A stretch of DNA of 64,000 bases from Janthinobacterium sp. FW305-129 (GTDB lineage Bacteria > Pseudomonadota > Gammaproteobacteria > Burkholderiales > Burkholderiaceae_D). Below, piece by piece: positions 37,236 to 45,371 of this stretch; the stretch's first letter is position 1, and each line of letters begins with the position of its first letter. Under the pieces are notes generated by a model, which was not told where the DNA came from, made no database searches, and saw nothing but the letters and a program-made list of their open reading frames with translations. Location of the stretch: assembly GCF_020858115.1 (NCBI RefSeq), contig NZ_JACYMM010000001.1, positions 496,001 to 560,000 of the forward strand, given 5' to 3'. A program made the translations under genes and the position numbers.

Positions 37236-39560
37236 TTAATTTTCCGCCGTGGCGGGCGCGTCGGCAGGCACGAAACTGGCACGGCCATTGCGGTAGCGCA
37301 CCAGCACGTCAACCTTGCCGTCCTGGAATTGTCCATTTTTCACGGACGGGTTGAAAGTCCAGCTCTTCAGGCTATCCAGGATGACCTTGTTGAGCATGGG
37401 CTCCATGAATTGCTCGGCCCGCGCAGCGGTCAGGCTGCCATCGGCAGCGATGGACAAGGTCAGGCGGCTTTCGCCGCTGGCCTGCGCCTCACTCAACACG
37501 CGGTAGGCGACGGTGGCCATGCTGTCGCGCTGTACGCTGGCGCCCTGGTCTGGCGGCGCCGGCAAGGCTGCCAGCCTCTTTGCCAGCAATGCGCCGTCGG
37601 CCAGCGCCTTGTCCCAGCGCTTCGGATAGGCGCCCGGCTGCACCAGGCGCAGCATATTGGCCGCGCGCTCCATGCGGCTGGCCGTGCGCTCGACGCCGTT
37701 GTCGGCCGCTTCGCCTTCTTCGGCCGGCATGGCATTCTGCGCCGCATGGCGCTGCGCCGTTACTTGCGCCAGCGCCACCAGGTTGGCGGCATCCTGCTCG
37801 CCGCCGCCCCCGCCGCGCAGCAGCGCCGTGGCGGCGATGCCGAGCCAGGCCACGCCATCGGTCGGACGGGCCCACACGGCTTGCTCGAAGTATTGGCGCG
37901 CCGCTTGCGGCTCGTTCAGGCTCAGGTGCGTGCGCGCCAGCGCCGCGGCAGCCAGGTGGTCGCGCGGATCGGCTTGCAGCAAGTCGAGATAGGTATCGGA
38001 CAAGCTGGACTGATAGCCGGGCAGCCAGCCCATGCTTTCCATCATCGAGGTGCGCAAGCGCGTGCGCGCCAGGTCACCGCTGTAGCCCGACGACTTTTCC
38101 CGCTCGCTGCGGTACAGCAGTTGCAAGCCCCGCCCGATGGCGGCATCGTCGCCCTTGCCCATGGCTTGCGACAGGTTGCGCACGGCGCGCCGCACGTCCG
38201 ACTGCTGCAATGCACCGGCCTTGCGCGCATGCCAGTCCAACTGTTCCAGCCCGGCTACGGGCACCGTCGTGACTTGCTGCTCAGTTTTCTTTTCCGCATC
38301 GGCCGGTACGGCGGTCCAGATCGCAAAGCCGATCACGAAGAACACGATCAGGATGATGATGACCACCCAGCCCGTGTCCGACACGGCGGACTGCCCTTGC
38401 GGGGCCGGCGCAGGCGCCGGCTTGCCAGGCAAGGCGCGCGAACGCTGCGGCGCCGCCTGCCTTGCCTGCGCCGAAGCCTGAGCCGAGGCTTGCGCGGCCG
38501 CGCCGATCACCTTGTCGCGCGCGCAGGCCGCGCAACCCTGGCCCGCAAAATGCTGATGTTCGGGATTCACGGCGCAAACGACCAACTTGCCGCCGCTGCG
38601 CTGCGCATAACCGCGCAGCAACTGCGCCCAGTCGGCCGCCGAGGGCCGCTGGGCGTTTGGCGACTGGGAAAACGCGCGGTCGAACATGGCGCGCAGCTCG
38701 GGCGGCATCAGCGCGTGGCCGCTGGTGGCGTTCGGCGCCAGCAGCTTGTGGCGCTTCACGCCATACGCGTAATAACCGTCGCGGATGCGGCCGGGAATAT
38801 CGGTGGCCACTTGCGCATTGCCGGGCCGCCCGCTGTACGGGTGGATGCCGAAGTTGAGCAACTGGAAAATGACGACGGCCAGGGCAAAGCGGTCTTGCGC
38901 CATTTCCGTGCCCGCAGGCATGCCCTTGCGCTGGAATTCCGGCGCCAGGTAGTCGGCCGTGAATTGCTCGGCAGGAAAACGCTCCGCATGACCCTGGATG
39001 CTGAAACCGTCGCAATCGAGCATGGCGATGTACAGCGAATCGCGGTAAAAGCGCAGGTTCACGGGTTTTAAGTCGACCACGTAATGCTGCTGCTGGTGCA
39101 AGGCATCGAGGACGGCGGCCAGGTTGGCGGCCAGGGTCAGCTTGGGACCGAGTCCCGTGGGCAAGCCCGCCGCGCGCGCTTGCCGCTCCTGCATGATCTG
39201 TTCCAGCTCGGCCGTTTGCGCCATGTCAAGCAGGGGCATGACGAAACCGGCAAAACCGCCCTGGTCGTCGAACACGGCCGCTTGCGGCCAGGCGATCTGC
39301 ACGTAGCGCTTGCCGTTTTCCAGCTGGTCGGGCAATTCGGGCGACAATTCCAGCATCGCTTCGAGCTTGCGCCGGTTGGCGGCCCGGTCCAGGTGCGGGT
39401 GGTACAGCTTGGCCACCTGCGCGGGCGCGCCGGGCAGCAGATACACGCTGCCCGCGCCGCCGCTCTTGACGAGTTTGCCCAGTACAAGGCTGCGAACCTT
39501 ATCCAGCCATATCTTGCCGCCCGGACTCAGACCGGGCGCGACTCCCTGCTTCCGGCTCAT
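37236..39560 (-). CDS. Transmembrane TerY-P-type protein kinase with TPR and TonB-C-like periplasmic part
   Basis: A 774-residue eukaryotic-type kinase. The N-terminal catalytic domain has a Gly-rich loop (33-40, SGGAGSVY), Lys51, catalytic Asp163-x-Lys165-x-x-Asn168 (VVDLKPVNL), metal-binding Asp at 182-184 (LDCDGFS) and the helix-F Asp223. A zinc-knuckle-like motif follows (Cys329, His335, Cys343, Cys346), as known for kinases of the TerY-P triad. A Pro/Ala linker leads to one membrane helix (397-418), then a TPR-like region (~450-640) and a C-terminal TonB-type domain (SRLTLSIAADGSLTAAR; LDSLKSWTFNPSVKNG). The architecture suggests signalling across the inner membrane. Its start overlaps the PP2C gene's stop by ATGA. 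Confidence 0.88.
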   Translation of the reverse strand: MSRKQGVAPGLSPGGKIWLDKVRSLVLGKLVKSGGAGSVYLLPGAPAQVAKLYHPHLDRAANRRKLEAMLELSPELPDQLENGKRYVQIAWPQAAVFDDQGGFAGFVMPLLDMAQTAELEQIMQERQARAAGLPTGLGPKLTLAANLAAVLDALHQQQHYVVDLKPVNLRFYRDSLYIAMLDCDGFSIQGHAERFPAEQFTADYLAPEFQRKGMPAGTEMAQDRFALAVVIFQLLNFGIHPYSGRPGNAQVATDIPGRIRDGYYAYGVKRHKLLAPNATSGHALMPPELRAMFDRAFSQSPNAQRPSAADWAQLLRGYAQRSGGKLVVCAVNPEHQHFAGQGCAACARDKVIGAAAQASAQASAQARQAAPQRSRALPGKPAPAPAPQGQSAVSDTGWVVIIILIVFFVIGFAIWTAVPADAEKKTEQQVTTVPVAGLEQLDWHARKAGALQQSDVRRAVRNLSQAMGKGDDAAIGRGLQLLYRSEREKSSGYSGDLARTRLRTSMMESMGWLPGYQSSLSDTYLDLLQADPRDHLAAAALARTHLSLNEPQAARQYFEQAVWARPTDGVAWLGIAATALLRGGGGGEQDAANLVALAQVTAQRHAAQNAMPAEEGEAADNGVERTASRMERAANMLRLVQPGAYPKRWDKALADGALLAKRLAALPAPPDQGASVQRDSMATVAYRVLSEAQASGESRLTLSIAADGSLTAARAEQFMEPMLNKVILDSLKSWTFNPSVKNGQFQDGKVDVLVRYRNGRASFVPADAPATAEN

Positions 39561-40315
39561 GCGCGCAAGGCCAGCAGCAAGGTCTTGTCATCGCCCGTGA
39601 TCTGGTGCGTGCGCGGGTCGGCCAGGGTGGACGCCAGTGCCGTATTGCCCAGTTCCACGCTGTCGACCGCGCGCAGATAGCCTTGCACGGCATCCATGAA
39701 CGGCGCGTACAGCGCTGCATTGTTCTTGCTCATGGCAAAGGGCATGCAGCCGTCCGACATCAGCACGACGCCGCGCACGGCTTGCGGAATCGCAAGCAGG
39801 CGCAGCTGTTCGCGCCAGCGCGCGCCGCTGATGAAATATGTTTCGTTGGCGTATTCACCGTTGGCGGGCAGCGAGATCAGCTCGCCGCCGTCCATCAGCT
39901 GCGCCACGCCCAGGCCGTCGCCCAGGTGGAAGAAGAAGCCTGTATCTTGCCCCATAACCACGCCGACGACCGTGCAGGCGTAGTCATCAAGGGTGGCGTT
40001 GGCGGCGCGGGCGATGTCGTCCAGCGCGGCGCGGATCTGCGCCAGGGTGCCCGCCAGCGCGCCGTCATGCAGATCCTGCACGGTGGCGCCCTGCTCCAGC
40101 CGTCCGGCCAGCGCTTGCACGGTTTGCTCCGCAACAAACTGCGCGCCCTGCTCGCTGAGGCGGGCCGAACCGGCGCCGTCACAGACGATGGCCACCAAAA
40201 CGTCGTTCACGACGGCGTGCGCGTGCGCATCCTGGCAAGGGATGTCCTTATCCAGGTGCGCCTTGCCCGTGACGGAGGCGCCGAACACGCGCCAGGTATT
40301 GTGTACCGCAGTCAT
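39557..40315 (-). CDS. PP2C-family serine/threonine phosphatase of the TerY-P triad
   Basis: A 252-residue cytosolic metal-dependent phosphatase that should reverse the neighbouring kinase. Motifs: KDIPCQDAHA (Asp29), VAIVCDGAGSA (Asp46, metal), FFHLGDGLGV, VLMSDGCMPF and the last metal Asp in TGDDKTLLLAL. It lacks the long insertion loops of eukaryotic PP2C. The gene lies 14 bases after the vWA gene and overlaps the kinase gene, the order typical of TerY-P operons. Confidence 0.9.
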   Translation of the reverse strand: MTAVHNTWRVFGASVTGKAHLDKDIPCQDAHAHAVVNDVLVAIVCDGAGSARLSEQGAQFVAEQTVQALAGRLEQGATVQDLHDGALAGTLAQIRAALDDIARAANATLDDYACTVVGVVMGQDTGFFFHLGDGLGVAQLMDGGELISLPANGEYANETYFISGARWREQLRLLAIPQAVRGVVLMSDGCMPFAMSKNNAALYAPFMDAVQGYLRAVDSVELGNTALASTLADPRTHQITGDDKTLLLALRA

Positions 40316-40329
40316 GAATCAGCGGGCTT

Positions 40330-41013
40330 TCACGTATTCACGACGGACCAGCCGTCCGTCGAGGCCAGCTGCGCCTGCGCGCCGGGACGCGACTGCGACA
40401 CCACCTGCATGCTGGCGCTCAGCCACAGGAACAGTTCGCGGAACTGCAAGCCTTTCAGCTGCTTCACGCCCCGCTCGCCACGGCTGGAAAACTGCCCCAG
40501 TGTCCCGGTATTCGCATTGTCGCCCACGGCGATGGGGAAGATTGCCACTTTATTGGCCTGCTCGGCCGCGCACGCCTGCTCGGCGCCGCGCAGCCAGGGA
40601 TCGGTCGGCTCGCCGTCGGACATCAGGAACAGCCACGGCCGCGTGTACGCCACGCCCGCCTGGCGGAAGCGCTGCTTTTCCTGCTCGATTTCCGCCAGGG
40701 CCAGTTCCACGGCCGCGCCGGTCGGCGTGGTGCCGTTCGCTTCAAGCCGGGGCGCCGTGAAATCCATGGCGTCGCACCAGGTGCTGGCCACCACGGCTTC
40801 ATCGTGCGCGCCGTATTGAATCACGAGGATGCGCACGCGCTTGGCGGCGATCACGTCGGACTTGAGTTCCTGTTCCAGCAAGGCCAGGCCTTCGTTGAGC
40901 AGCGAGACGGGTTCGCCCGCCATGCTGCCGGAGCAGTCCAGCACGAGCACCAGCGGCGTGCGTTGTTCGGTATTGTCGACCAGGGCGACGTCAGGGATCA
41001 TTATGGATGTCAT
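40330..41013 (-). CDS. TerY-like von Willebrand factor A protein
   Basis: A 227-residue vWA-domain protein, first gene of the operon. The MIDAS metal site is complete: Asp26-x-Ser28-x-Ser30 (LDCSGSMAGEP), a Thr in NGTTPTGAAVELAL and Asp in LMSDGEPTD. The TerY family works with a kinase and phosphatase in tellurite/stress (Ter) systems, probably as a metal-dependent scaffold. No TerC or TerD gene is adjacent; terB is 3.6 kb away on the same strand. Two in-frame ATGs (first and fifth codon) are possible starts, neither with a strong ribosome-binding site. Confidence 0.88.
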   Translation of the reverse strand: MTSIMIPDVALVDNTEQRTPLVLVLDCSGSMAGEPVSLLNEGLALLEQELKSDVIAAKRVRILVIQYGAHDEAVVASTWCDAMDFTAPRLEANGTTPTGAAVELALAEIEQEKQRFRQAGVAYTRPWLFLMSDGEPTDPWLRGAEQACAAEQANKVAIFPIAVGDNANTGTLGQFSSRGERGVKQLKGLQFRELFLWLSASMQVVSQSRPGAQAQLASTDGWSVVNT

Positions 41014-41220
41014 GTACTTTTGATAGAGTTGCGAAATAGCCTAGGCCCGAAGCTTACCCTATGGATATGTTTTCCATGCGTCCGATTGCTGCGGATGGCA
41101 CCATGCGCTATCAAATACCTGACAAAAGCTCTAACTTGCAATGAAAGCAACAAGATCGTACACTGCGCCATTCCGCCCCGACGCTGGCGGCCACCCATTT
41201 ACTGACGTTTTGGAAAAATA

Positions 41221-41691
41221 ATGCAACAGAATCCTGAAATGGACTATGTCGGCTTTTGGCCGCGCGTTGGCGCGACGTTGATCGACACCTTGCTCCTGCT
41301 GATTATCATCATGCCGATGCTGATAGCCATATATGGCCGAAGCTACTTTTCGACCGATTCCTTGTTCCGTGGCCCGGCCCACTTCATGATTTCATGTGTC
41401 ATGCCGCCACTGATTCAATTGGCGTTTTGGATTACCTTGTCTACAACACCTGGCAAGATGGCCATCGGCGCGATCATTGTCGATGCGAAGACGGGCAACA
41501 AGCCTTCTGCCGGCCAGTGTGTCAAACGCTGTCTCAGTTCTTACCTGTCCGCGCTACCGCTATACCTGGGGTTCTTTTGGATTGGCAAGGACTCGCGCAA
41601 GCAGGGGTGGCATGACAAGATCGCTGATACGGTGGTGATACGGCGCAAGACCGCTGCAGTGCCGGCCTCTCCTGGCCTGCCATTGCAATAA
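41221..41691 (+). CDS. RDD-family membrane protein
   Basis: A 156-residue inner membrane protein with the RDD signature: Arg and Asp in YVGFWPRVGATLIDTLLLL, the second membrane helix (PPLIQLAFWITLSTTPGKM) with the typical TPGK turn, and the closing DKIADTVVIRR. Members are small ion transport-related or unknown membrane proteins. The gene is divergent from the vWA operon across ~200 bases and stands alone. Base composition is a little less GC-rich than the neighbouring operon. Confidence 0.85.
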   Translation: MQQNPEMDYVGFWPRVGATLIDTLLLLIIIMPMLIAIYGRSYFSTDSLFRGPAHFMISCVMPPLIQLAFWITLSTTPGKMAIGAIIVDAKTGNKPSAGQCVKRCLSSYLSALPLYLGFFWIGKDSRKQGWHDKIADTVVIRRKTAAVPASPGLPLQ

Positions 41692-42189
41692 GCAAACTTG
41701 ATGATGATACCTCTCGCCAACCTGGACGAACATGCCCTTCGGGAAACGCATCAAGAGCGGTTTCGCCAGGGCGTTAAGGGAAAGTGTCAAGCTCCTGTCC
41801 GAAATGCAACGGCGTGCTTTGACAACGAAAACCGTTGCGTTGCTGGAACTTGAATTCTGTCCGCGAGAAGCGGTCTCATCGAAAAAATACTGCTGGCCAT
41901 ATGACTTCCTCGATCAGCATGGCATGCGACTCCCGCCCCATGCCATGAGTTTATATTTTGACAATTTTTTATTGTATCGGGGAATGTTTAATCCCGGAGC
42001 ACGATTGCATCGGCGGCGGCGCATTGCGGTGGGGCAGCGTTTGTACTATCTTGATAGTTGCCCAGGACAGATGGCAGCGACCAGCCCCTCCCCACAAAGG
42101 CGGGGCGGATCGCCGCGCAAGACCGCCCTTACCCAGTTCCGCACCTGCACGCCTGCGGCACACTGATGTCATCAGGATTGGGGGCAAGC
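41692..42189. other. Gene-poor stretch of about 500 bases
   Basis: No gene can be supported. A 50-codon plus-strand frame starts at the ATG at 41701 (MMIPLANLDEHALRETHQER) and stops at 41853; it may be a remnant. An overlapping 144-codon frame from 41732 runs into Arg/Pro-rich read-through and looks spurious. An AT-rich patch near 41955-41975 contains TTGACA and could hold a promoter for the regulator gene downstream, but no fitting -10 box follows. Confidence 0.4.
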
Positions 42190-42924
42190 ATGGAGACAGC
42201 TACGGCAACGGCGGATGTGGGCAAACTGATCGCCGCCATGTACGACTCGGCCTGCGGCGCGGGCGACTGGCCGCAGCTCGACAGCGCTGGCCTGAGCGGC
42301 CAGCAATGGCAGGAACTGCTGCCGCATCTGCAACGCGCGCTGTGCCTGCAGCAGCGCCTGCGCGAGGCGCAGCTGGCCAGCCACTGCGCGCTGGCGGCGC
42401 TCGACGCCATGGGCGCCGCCGTGCTGGTGCTCGATGCCAACCTCGCGCTACGCTTCGCCACCCCCGCCGGACACGCGCTGCATGCGGCGCAACTGGAACA
42501 CGCCGCCCCGCCCGCCCTGGTGCGCGCCGTGCGCCTGGTGATCGCCGGCGCCGGTGGCGCGGCGCAATGCCAGTCGCTGCGCCTGGCGCGCAAGCAGCAA
42601 GCGCCGCTGGCCCTGACCGTCACCGCGCTTGCCGATTGCCAGCCCACGTGCGCACTGCTGATCGCGCGCGACCCCACAAAAACGTGCACGTCCGTCCCGG
42701 CCTTGCGCCAGCTGTTTGACTTGACGCAAGCCGAAGCGCAAGTGGGCAAGGCGCTGGCGCAAGGGGCCACCATCGAGGAAATCGCCGCGCGCGGCGGCAT
42801 CAGCGTCAACACCGTCAAGACGCACCTGCACCACACCTATTTAAAGACGGATACGCGGCGCCAGGGCGAGCTGATCGCCCTGATCCACGGCGCAACGGCG
42901 CACCTGGCCATCCTCGATGCCTGA
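42190..42924 (+). CDS. LuxR-type helix-turn-helix regulator
   Basis: A 244-residue regulator. The last ~65 residues are a LuxR/GerE DNA-binding domain (LTQAEAQVGKALAQGATIEE, then IAARGGISVNTVKTHLHH). The N-terminal part contains a PAS-like stretch (LDAMGAAVLVLDANLALRFA) and no receiver or autoinducer domain, a layout common in orphan LuxR regulators. The ATG opening METATATAD, with GGGGGCAAG upstream, was chosen over the ATG eight codons earlier. Its targets are unknown; the next genes encode small exported proteins in the same direction. Confidence 0.82.
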   Translation: METATATADVGKLIAAMYDSACGAGDWPQLDSAGLSGQQWQELLPHLQRALCLQQRLREAQLASHCALAALDAMGAAVLVLDANLALRFATPAGHALHAAQLEHAAPPALVRAVRLVIAGAGGAAQCQSLRLARKQQAPLALTVTALADCQPTCALLIARDPTKTCTSVPALRQLFDLTQAEAQVGKALAQGATIEEIAARGGISVNTVKTHLHHTYLKTDTRRQGELIALIHGATAHLAILDA

Positions 42925-43104
42925 GTCCGTGTCATCCGATCGGATGATGCGCGGTGCATATTGCCTGACTACACTGGCAAGACCGGCAGGCCGCGCCTTG
43001 TCATAGTGACAGCAGCACGCGCGGACGAGCCGGTTCGGTTTCCCTGGCAAGCACATCGCCGCGCCGGCAGCGGACGGCACCACAATTCAAGGATGGGTAA
43101 AAAA

Positions 43105-43554
43105 ATGAAAACATGGATCCTCGCCGGCACCCTGGGCGTCTGCGCCCTGCTGGCAAATGCGCAAACGCTCCCCGACAGCCAGACCGTCGTCGTTCCAGGC
43201 GGACGCATGCAGACGATCGAACTGCCGGCACACAAACATTTCATGAGTGCGGAAACGTTTGCCCCGTTCCGCGGCGGCTATGAGCTGTCGAACGGACAAG
43301 TGCTCTACCTGCGCAATGCGGGCAACATCGGCGCCATCATGTATGCGCGCATCGATGACCAGGAAGAACACCAGATCGTCGCCAGCGGCAGCAACAGCTT
43401 CGTGGCGCTCGACCAGCAACTGGCCATGCGCATCGACCTGCGCGACGATGGCAGCGTGGGCGGCGAAGTACGGATGGTCGTGCCGGCCGAAAAAATGGCC
43501 AGCGGCGGCATCGTGCCTGCCCACGTGCAAAGCATGAGCCTGGCATCGCGCTAG
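43105..43554 (+). CDS. Small exported hypothetical protein
   Basis: A 149-residue protein with signal peptide MKTWILAGTLGVCALLANAQ. The mature part is beta-rich (GGYELSNGQVLYLRNAGNIG; MAMRIDLRDD-like, VGGEVRMVV) and Met-rich, with no Cys after the signal peptide. I do not recognise it. The second ATG of the pair was chosen because AAGGATGGG precedes it at a usable distance and the signal peptide starts there. Confidence 0.65.
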   Translation: MKTWILAGTLGVCALLANAQTLPDSQTVVVPGGRMQTIELPAHKHFMSAETFAPFRGGYELSNGQVLYLRNAGNIGAIMYARIDDQEEHQIVASGSNSFVALDQQLAMRIDLRDDGSVGGEVRMVVPAEKMASGGIVPAHVQSMSLASR

Positions 43555-43587
43555 GGCGGCAAACCGCATGCCGCATGGGTGGCAGCC

Positions 43588-43980
43588 ATGAGCAAGCAGT
43601 ATTCCGTGCAACAGCAAAACGCCCTGACCCAGGCCGCCATCAGGCAGACGGCGGCCTGGTGGCGCGCCCGCCCCTTGCCGGACGCCTTGCGCCAGTGCGC
43701 GGCCAGCCATGGCGTGGCGCTCGATGCCGCCCTCATGCTCGACCTGCAACTGGCCTGGCCCGGCATGCCCGCCGTCTACGGCAAGCTGCTGAGCGCCGAC
43801 GGCCACTTCATTCATTTCGAGATGGATCTGGACGACAAGCTGCGCCCCCTGCCCGGCAGCGTGGCGTGGGACGACATCAGCGCCGGCTACGACCTGGCCG
43901 CACACAAGCGCGGCACGGGCGTGGGCTATGGGGTGTTGTGCAAGAAAGTGCTGCAGGAATTGAATCGCGGCGCGTCCTAG
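43588..43980 (+). CDS. Hypothetical protein
   Basis: A 130-residue cytosolic protein, unrecognised. It opens MSKQYSVQQQNALTQAAIRQ and contains AWPGMPAVYGKLLSADGHFI and HFEMDLDDKLRPLPGSVAWD, a mixed alpha/beta pattern with conserved-looking Trp and Asp residues. A GTG three codons upstream is another possible start. It lies 33 bases after the exported-protein gene on the same strand. Confidence 0.6.
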   Translation: MSKQYSVQQQNALTQAAIRQTAAWWRARPLPDALRQCAASHGVALDAALMLDLQLAWPGMPAVYGKLLSADGHFIHFEMDLDDKLRPLPGSVAWDDISAGYDLAAHKRGTGVGYGVLCKKVLQELNRGAS

Positions 43981-44043
43981 CGGAACCGCCGCCTTCGCAT
44001 GCTATGATCGGCGCCCCGTTCATGAGACAAATGGCAACGCCAC

Positions 44044-44568
44044 ATGCAGCATCCATCCGGCAGTCAATCCCGATCCCTGCTGCGCCGCGGCCTGCGCCTG
44101 CTGGCCTGGCCCCTGCTGGCCCTGGTCAGCGCCGCCTGCACCAGCACCACGCGCCATCCGGCCAGCGAGCCTACGCAAGTCATCCTGCGCTTTACCTATG
44201 ACGATGGCAAGCCGATGCGGCATGACGATTACCTGGCCCAGGCGCGCCAGCAAACGTATATCAAACGCTGCAGCAAGATAGGCAGCACCACTGTCTGCGA
44301 CGTCGGCTCGGATGCACTGTTCACGGGCGGCGACGCGCCGCTGGACGCCAACGGCGAAGTGCGCGTCACGCTGCACTCGACCGGCCCGATCGGCAACAAT
44401 CCGACCAGTCTTTGCATCAAGGGCAAAGGCTACGTCTTTGATTCCGGCGACTGGAAACGCGGTCCCTTCAGCCCAGGCCAGGTGATCGAAATCCGCTACA
44501 GGATCAGCGAAGTGGACATGGCGTGCCCCTGGTCGTCGGGCACGCCGCCGTGGTGGGACAAGAGTTAA
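44044..44568 (+). CDS. Hypothetical lipoprotein
   Basis: A 174-residue lipoprotein: Arg-rich N-terminus, hydrophobic helix (LLAWPLLALVSAAC) and lipobox VSAAC near residue 32. The mature part has further cysteines (YIKRCSKIGSTTVCDVG; SLCIKGKGYVF) likely to form disulfides, and an Ig-like look (NGEVRVTLHSTGPIGNN). Function unknown. It converges with terB across a GC-rich hairpin. Confidence 0.65.
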   Translation: MQHPSGSQSRSLLRRGLRLLAWPLLALVSAACTSTTRHPASEPTQVILRFTYDDGKPMRHDDYLAQARQQTYIKRCSKIGSTTVCDVGSDALFTGGDAPLDANGEVRVTLHSTGPIGNNPTSLCIKGKGYVFDSGDWKRGPFSPGQVIEIRYRISEVDMACPWSSGTPPWWDKS

Positions 44569-44571
44569 GCC

Positions 44572-44597
44572 AGCCGGGGCCGGCCGGCCCGGCTTTA
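44572..44597. terminator. GC-rich hairpin between convergent genes
   Basis: An imperfect palindrome (agccggggccggccggcccggct) fills the gap between the lipoprotein gene and terB and is followed by TTTAC on the plus strand. A bidirectional terminator is likely. Confidence 0.5.
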
Positions 44598-45050
44598 CTG
44601 CAACTCGAACTCCGCCGGAGTCAAGCCCAGCTCGCGCGCGATCTTGCTGGCCACGCGCTGCTCGTTGGCGTCGAAATTGCCGTCCGACGAAGCGACGGCG
44701 ATGATCATGCGCACCAGCAGGCGCGACGCCTCCACATTCGACTTCATCTTGCCCAGCGCCTGATACGCCTTGGCTTCGCCGATATCCTTGTCGAATTCCA
44801 GCTGGCCGACATATTCCTGGAAAGCCTTGATGACATCGCTGGTGGTAAACACGGATAGCGCGTCATTGCTTTCAATAAACTTCACCATCTTCTGCTTCTC
44901 TTCCGCACTGACGCTGCCGTCGGCCATCGAGATTAGGGCCGAGCCCGCCATCGCGGCGTTCAGGAAATCCTTGTTCTTGTACTTCAAGGCCTCGGTTTTC
45001 AGTTCGCTTGCCTTGGACTTCAGCTTGGACAAAAAGGAATCGAAACTCAT
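44595..45050 (-). CDS. terB: TerB-family tellurite-resistance-like protein
   Basis: A 151-residue all-alpha TerB protein with the two family metal-binding motifs: AALISMADG-like SALISMADGSVSAEEKQKMV and IAVASSDGNFDANEQRV, and the C-terminal ELGLTPAEFEL. TerB acts at the membrane side of Ter stress systems. It starts MSFDSFLSKLKSKASELKTE, an amphipathic helix. Its nearest functional partners are the vWA-PP2C-kinase genes 3.6 kb away; TerC and TerD are absent from the window. Confidence 0.9.
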   Translation of the reverse strand: MSFDSFLSKLKSKASELKTEALKYKNKDFLNAAMAGSALISMADGSVSAEEKQKMVKFIESNDALSVFTTSDVIKAFQEYVGQLEFDKDIGEAKAYQALGKMKSNVEASRLLVRMIIAVASSDGNFDANEQRVASKIARELGLTPAEFELQ

Positions 45051-45191
45051 GGTGTACCTCCGGGTTGTTCATTGATCAATGCGGCAAGACACGCCGCCAT
45101 GCTCGGTAGTTGAGGGTGCAAGCTTGAAATACAAGCAATGGATAAGCTTAGGTGTGCCAGCGGCATTGACCTCACCCACAGGCAAAAAGCC

Positions 45192-45218
45192 GGGGTCAGA
45201 CCCTAAGGGTCTGACCCC
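45192..45218. repeat. REP-like palindrome of the GGGGTCAGACCC type
   Basis: Perfect 13-bp arms (ggggtcagaccct / agggtctgacccc) around one base, in the 321-base gap between terB and amj. This motif is a common dispersed REP sequence in proteobacteria and is often associated with REP-associated tyrosine transposases. Nothing else is recognised in the gap except an AT-rich 3' part that may contain the amj promoter. Confidence 0.75.
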
Positions 45219-45371
45219 AGTTTCTGCCTTGGGGTGAAATTCAGTCAACTCCACACAAACCAGCACAAACCACCACAAAACCCCAATCACATAAAATTAG
45301 CTTATTTGCAGTTGAAAAATAAGTAACTTCATGGCAGCATGGAATTACATTTTCTTTACTGCAAGGTTGTG

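Noticed and set aside
37276..37290. TGGCAC-N5-TTGC match to a sigma-54 promoter
   Set aside because: It lies inside the kinase coding region and points antisense to the operon with no gene to drive; probably chance.
41732..42166. 144-codon plus-strand frame before the LuxR-type gene
   Set aside because: The second half is Arg/Pro-rich read-through, there is no ribosome-binding site and no similarity I recognise.
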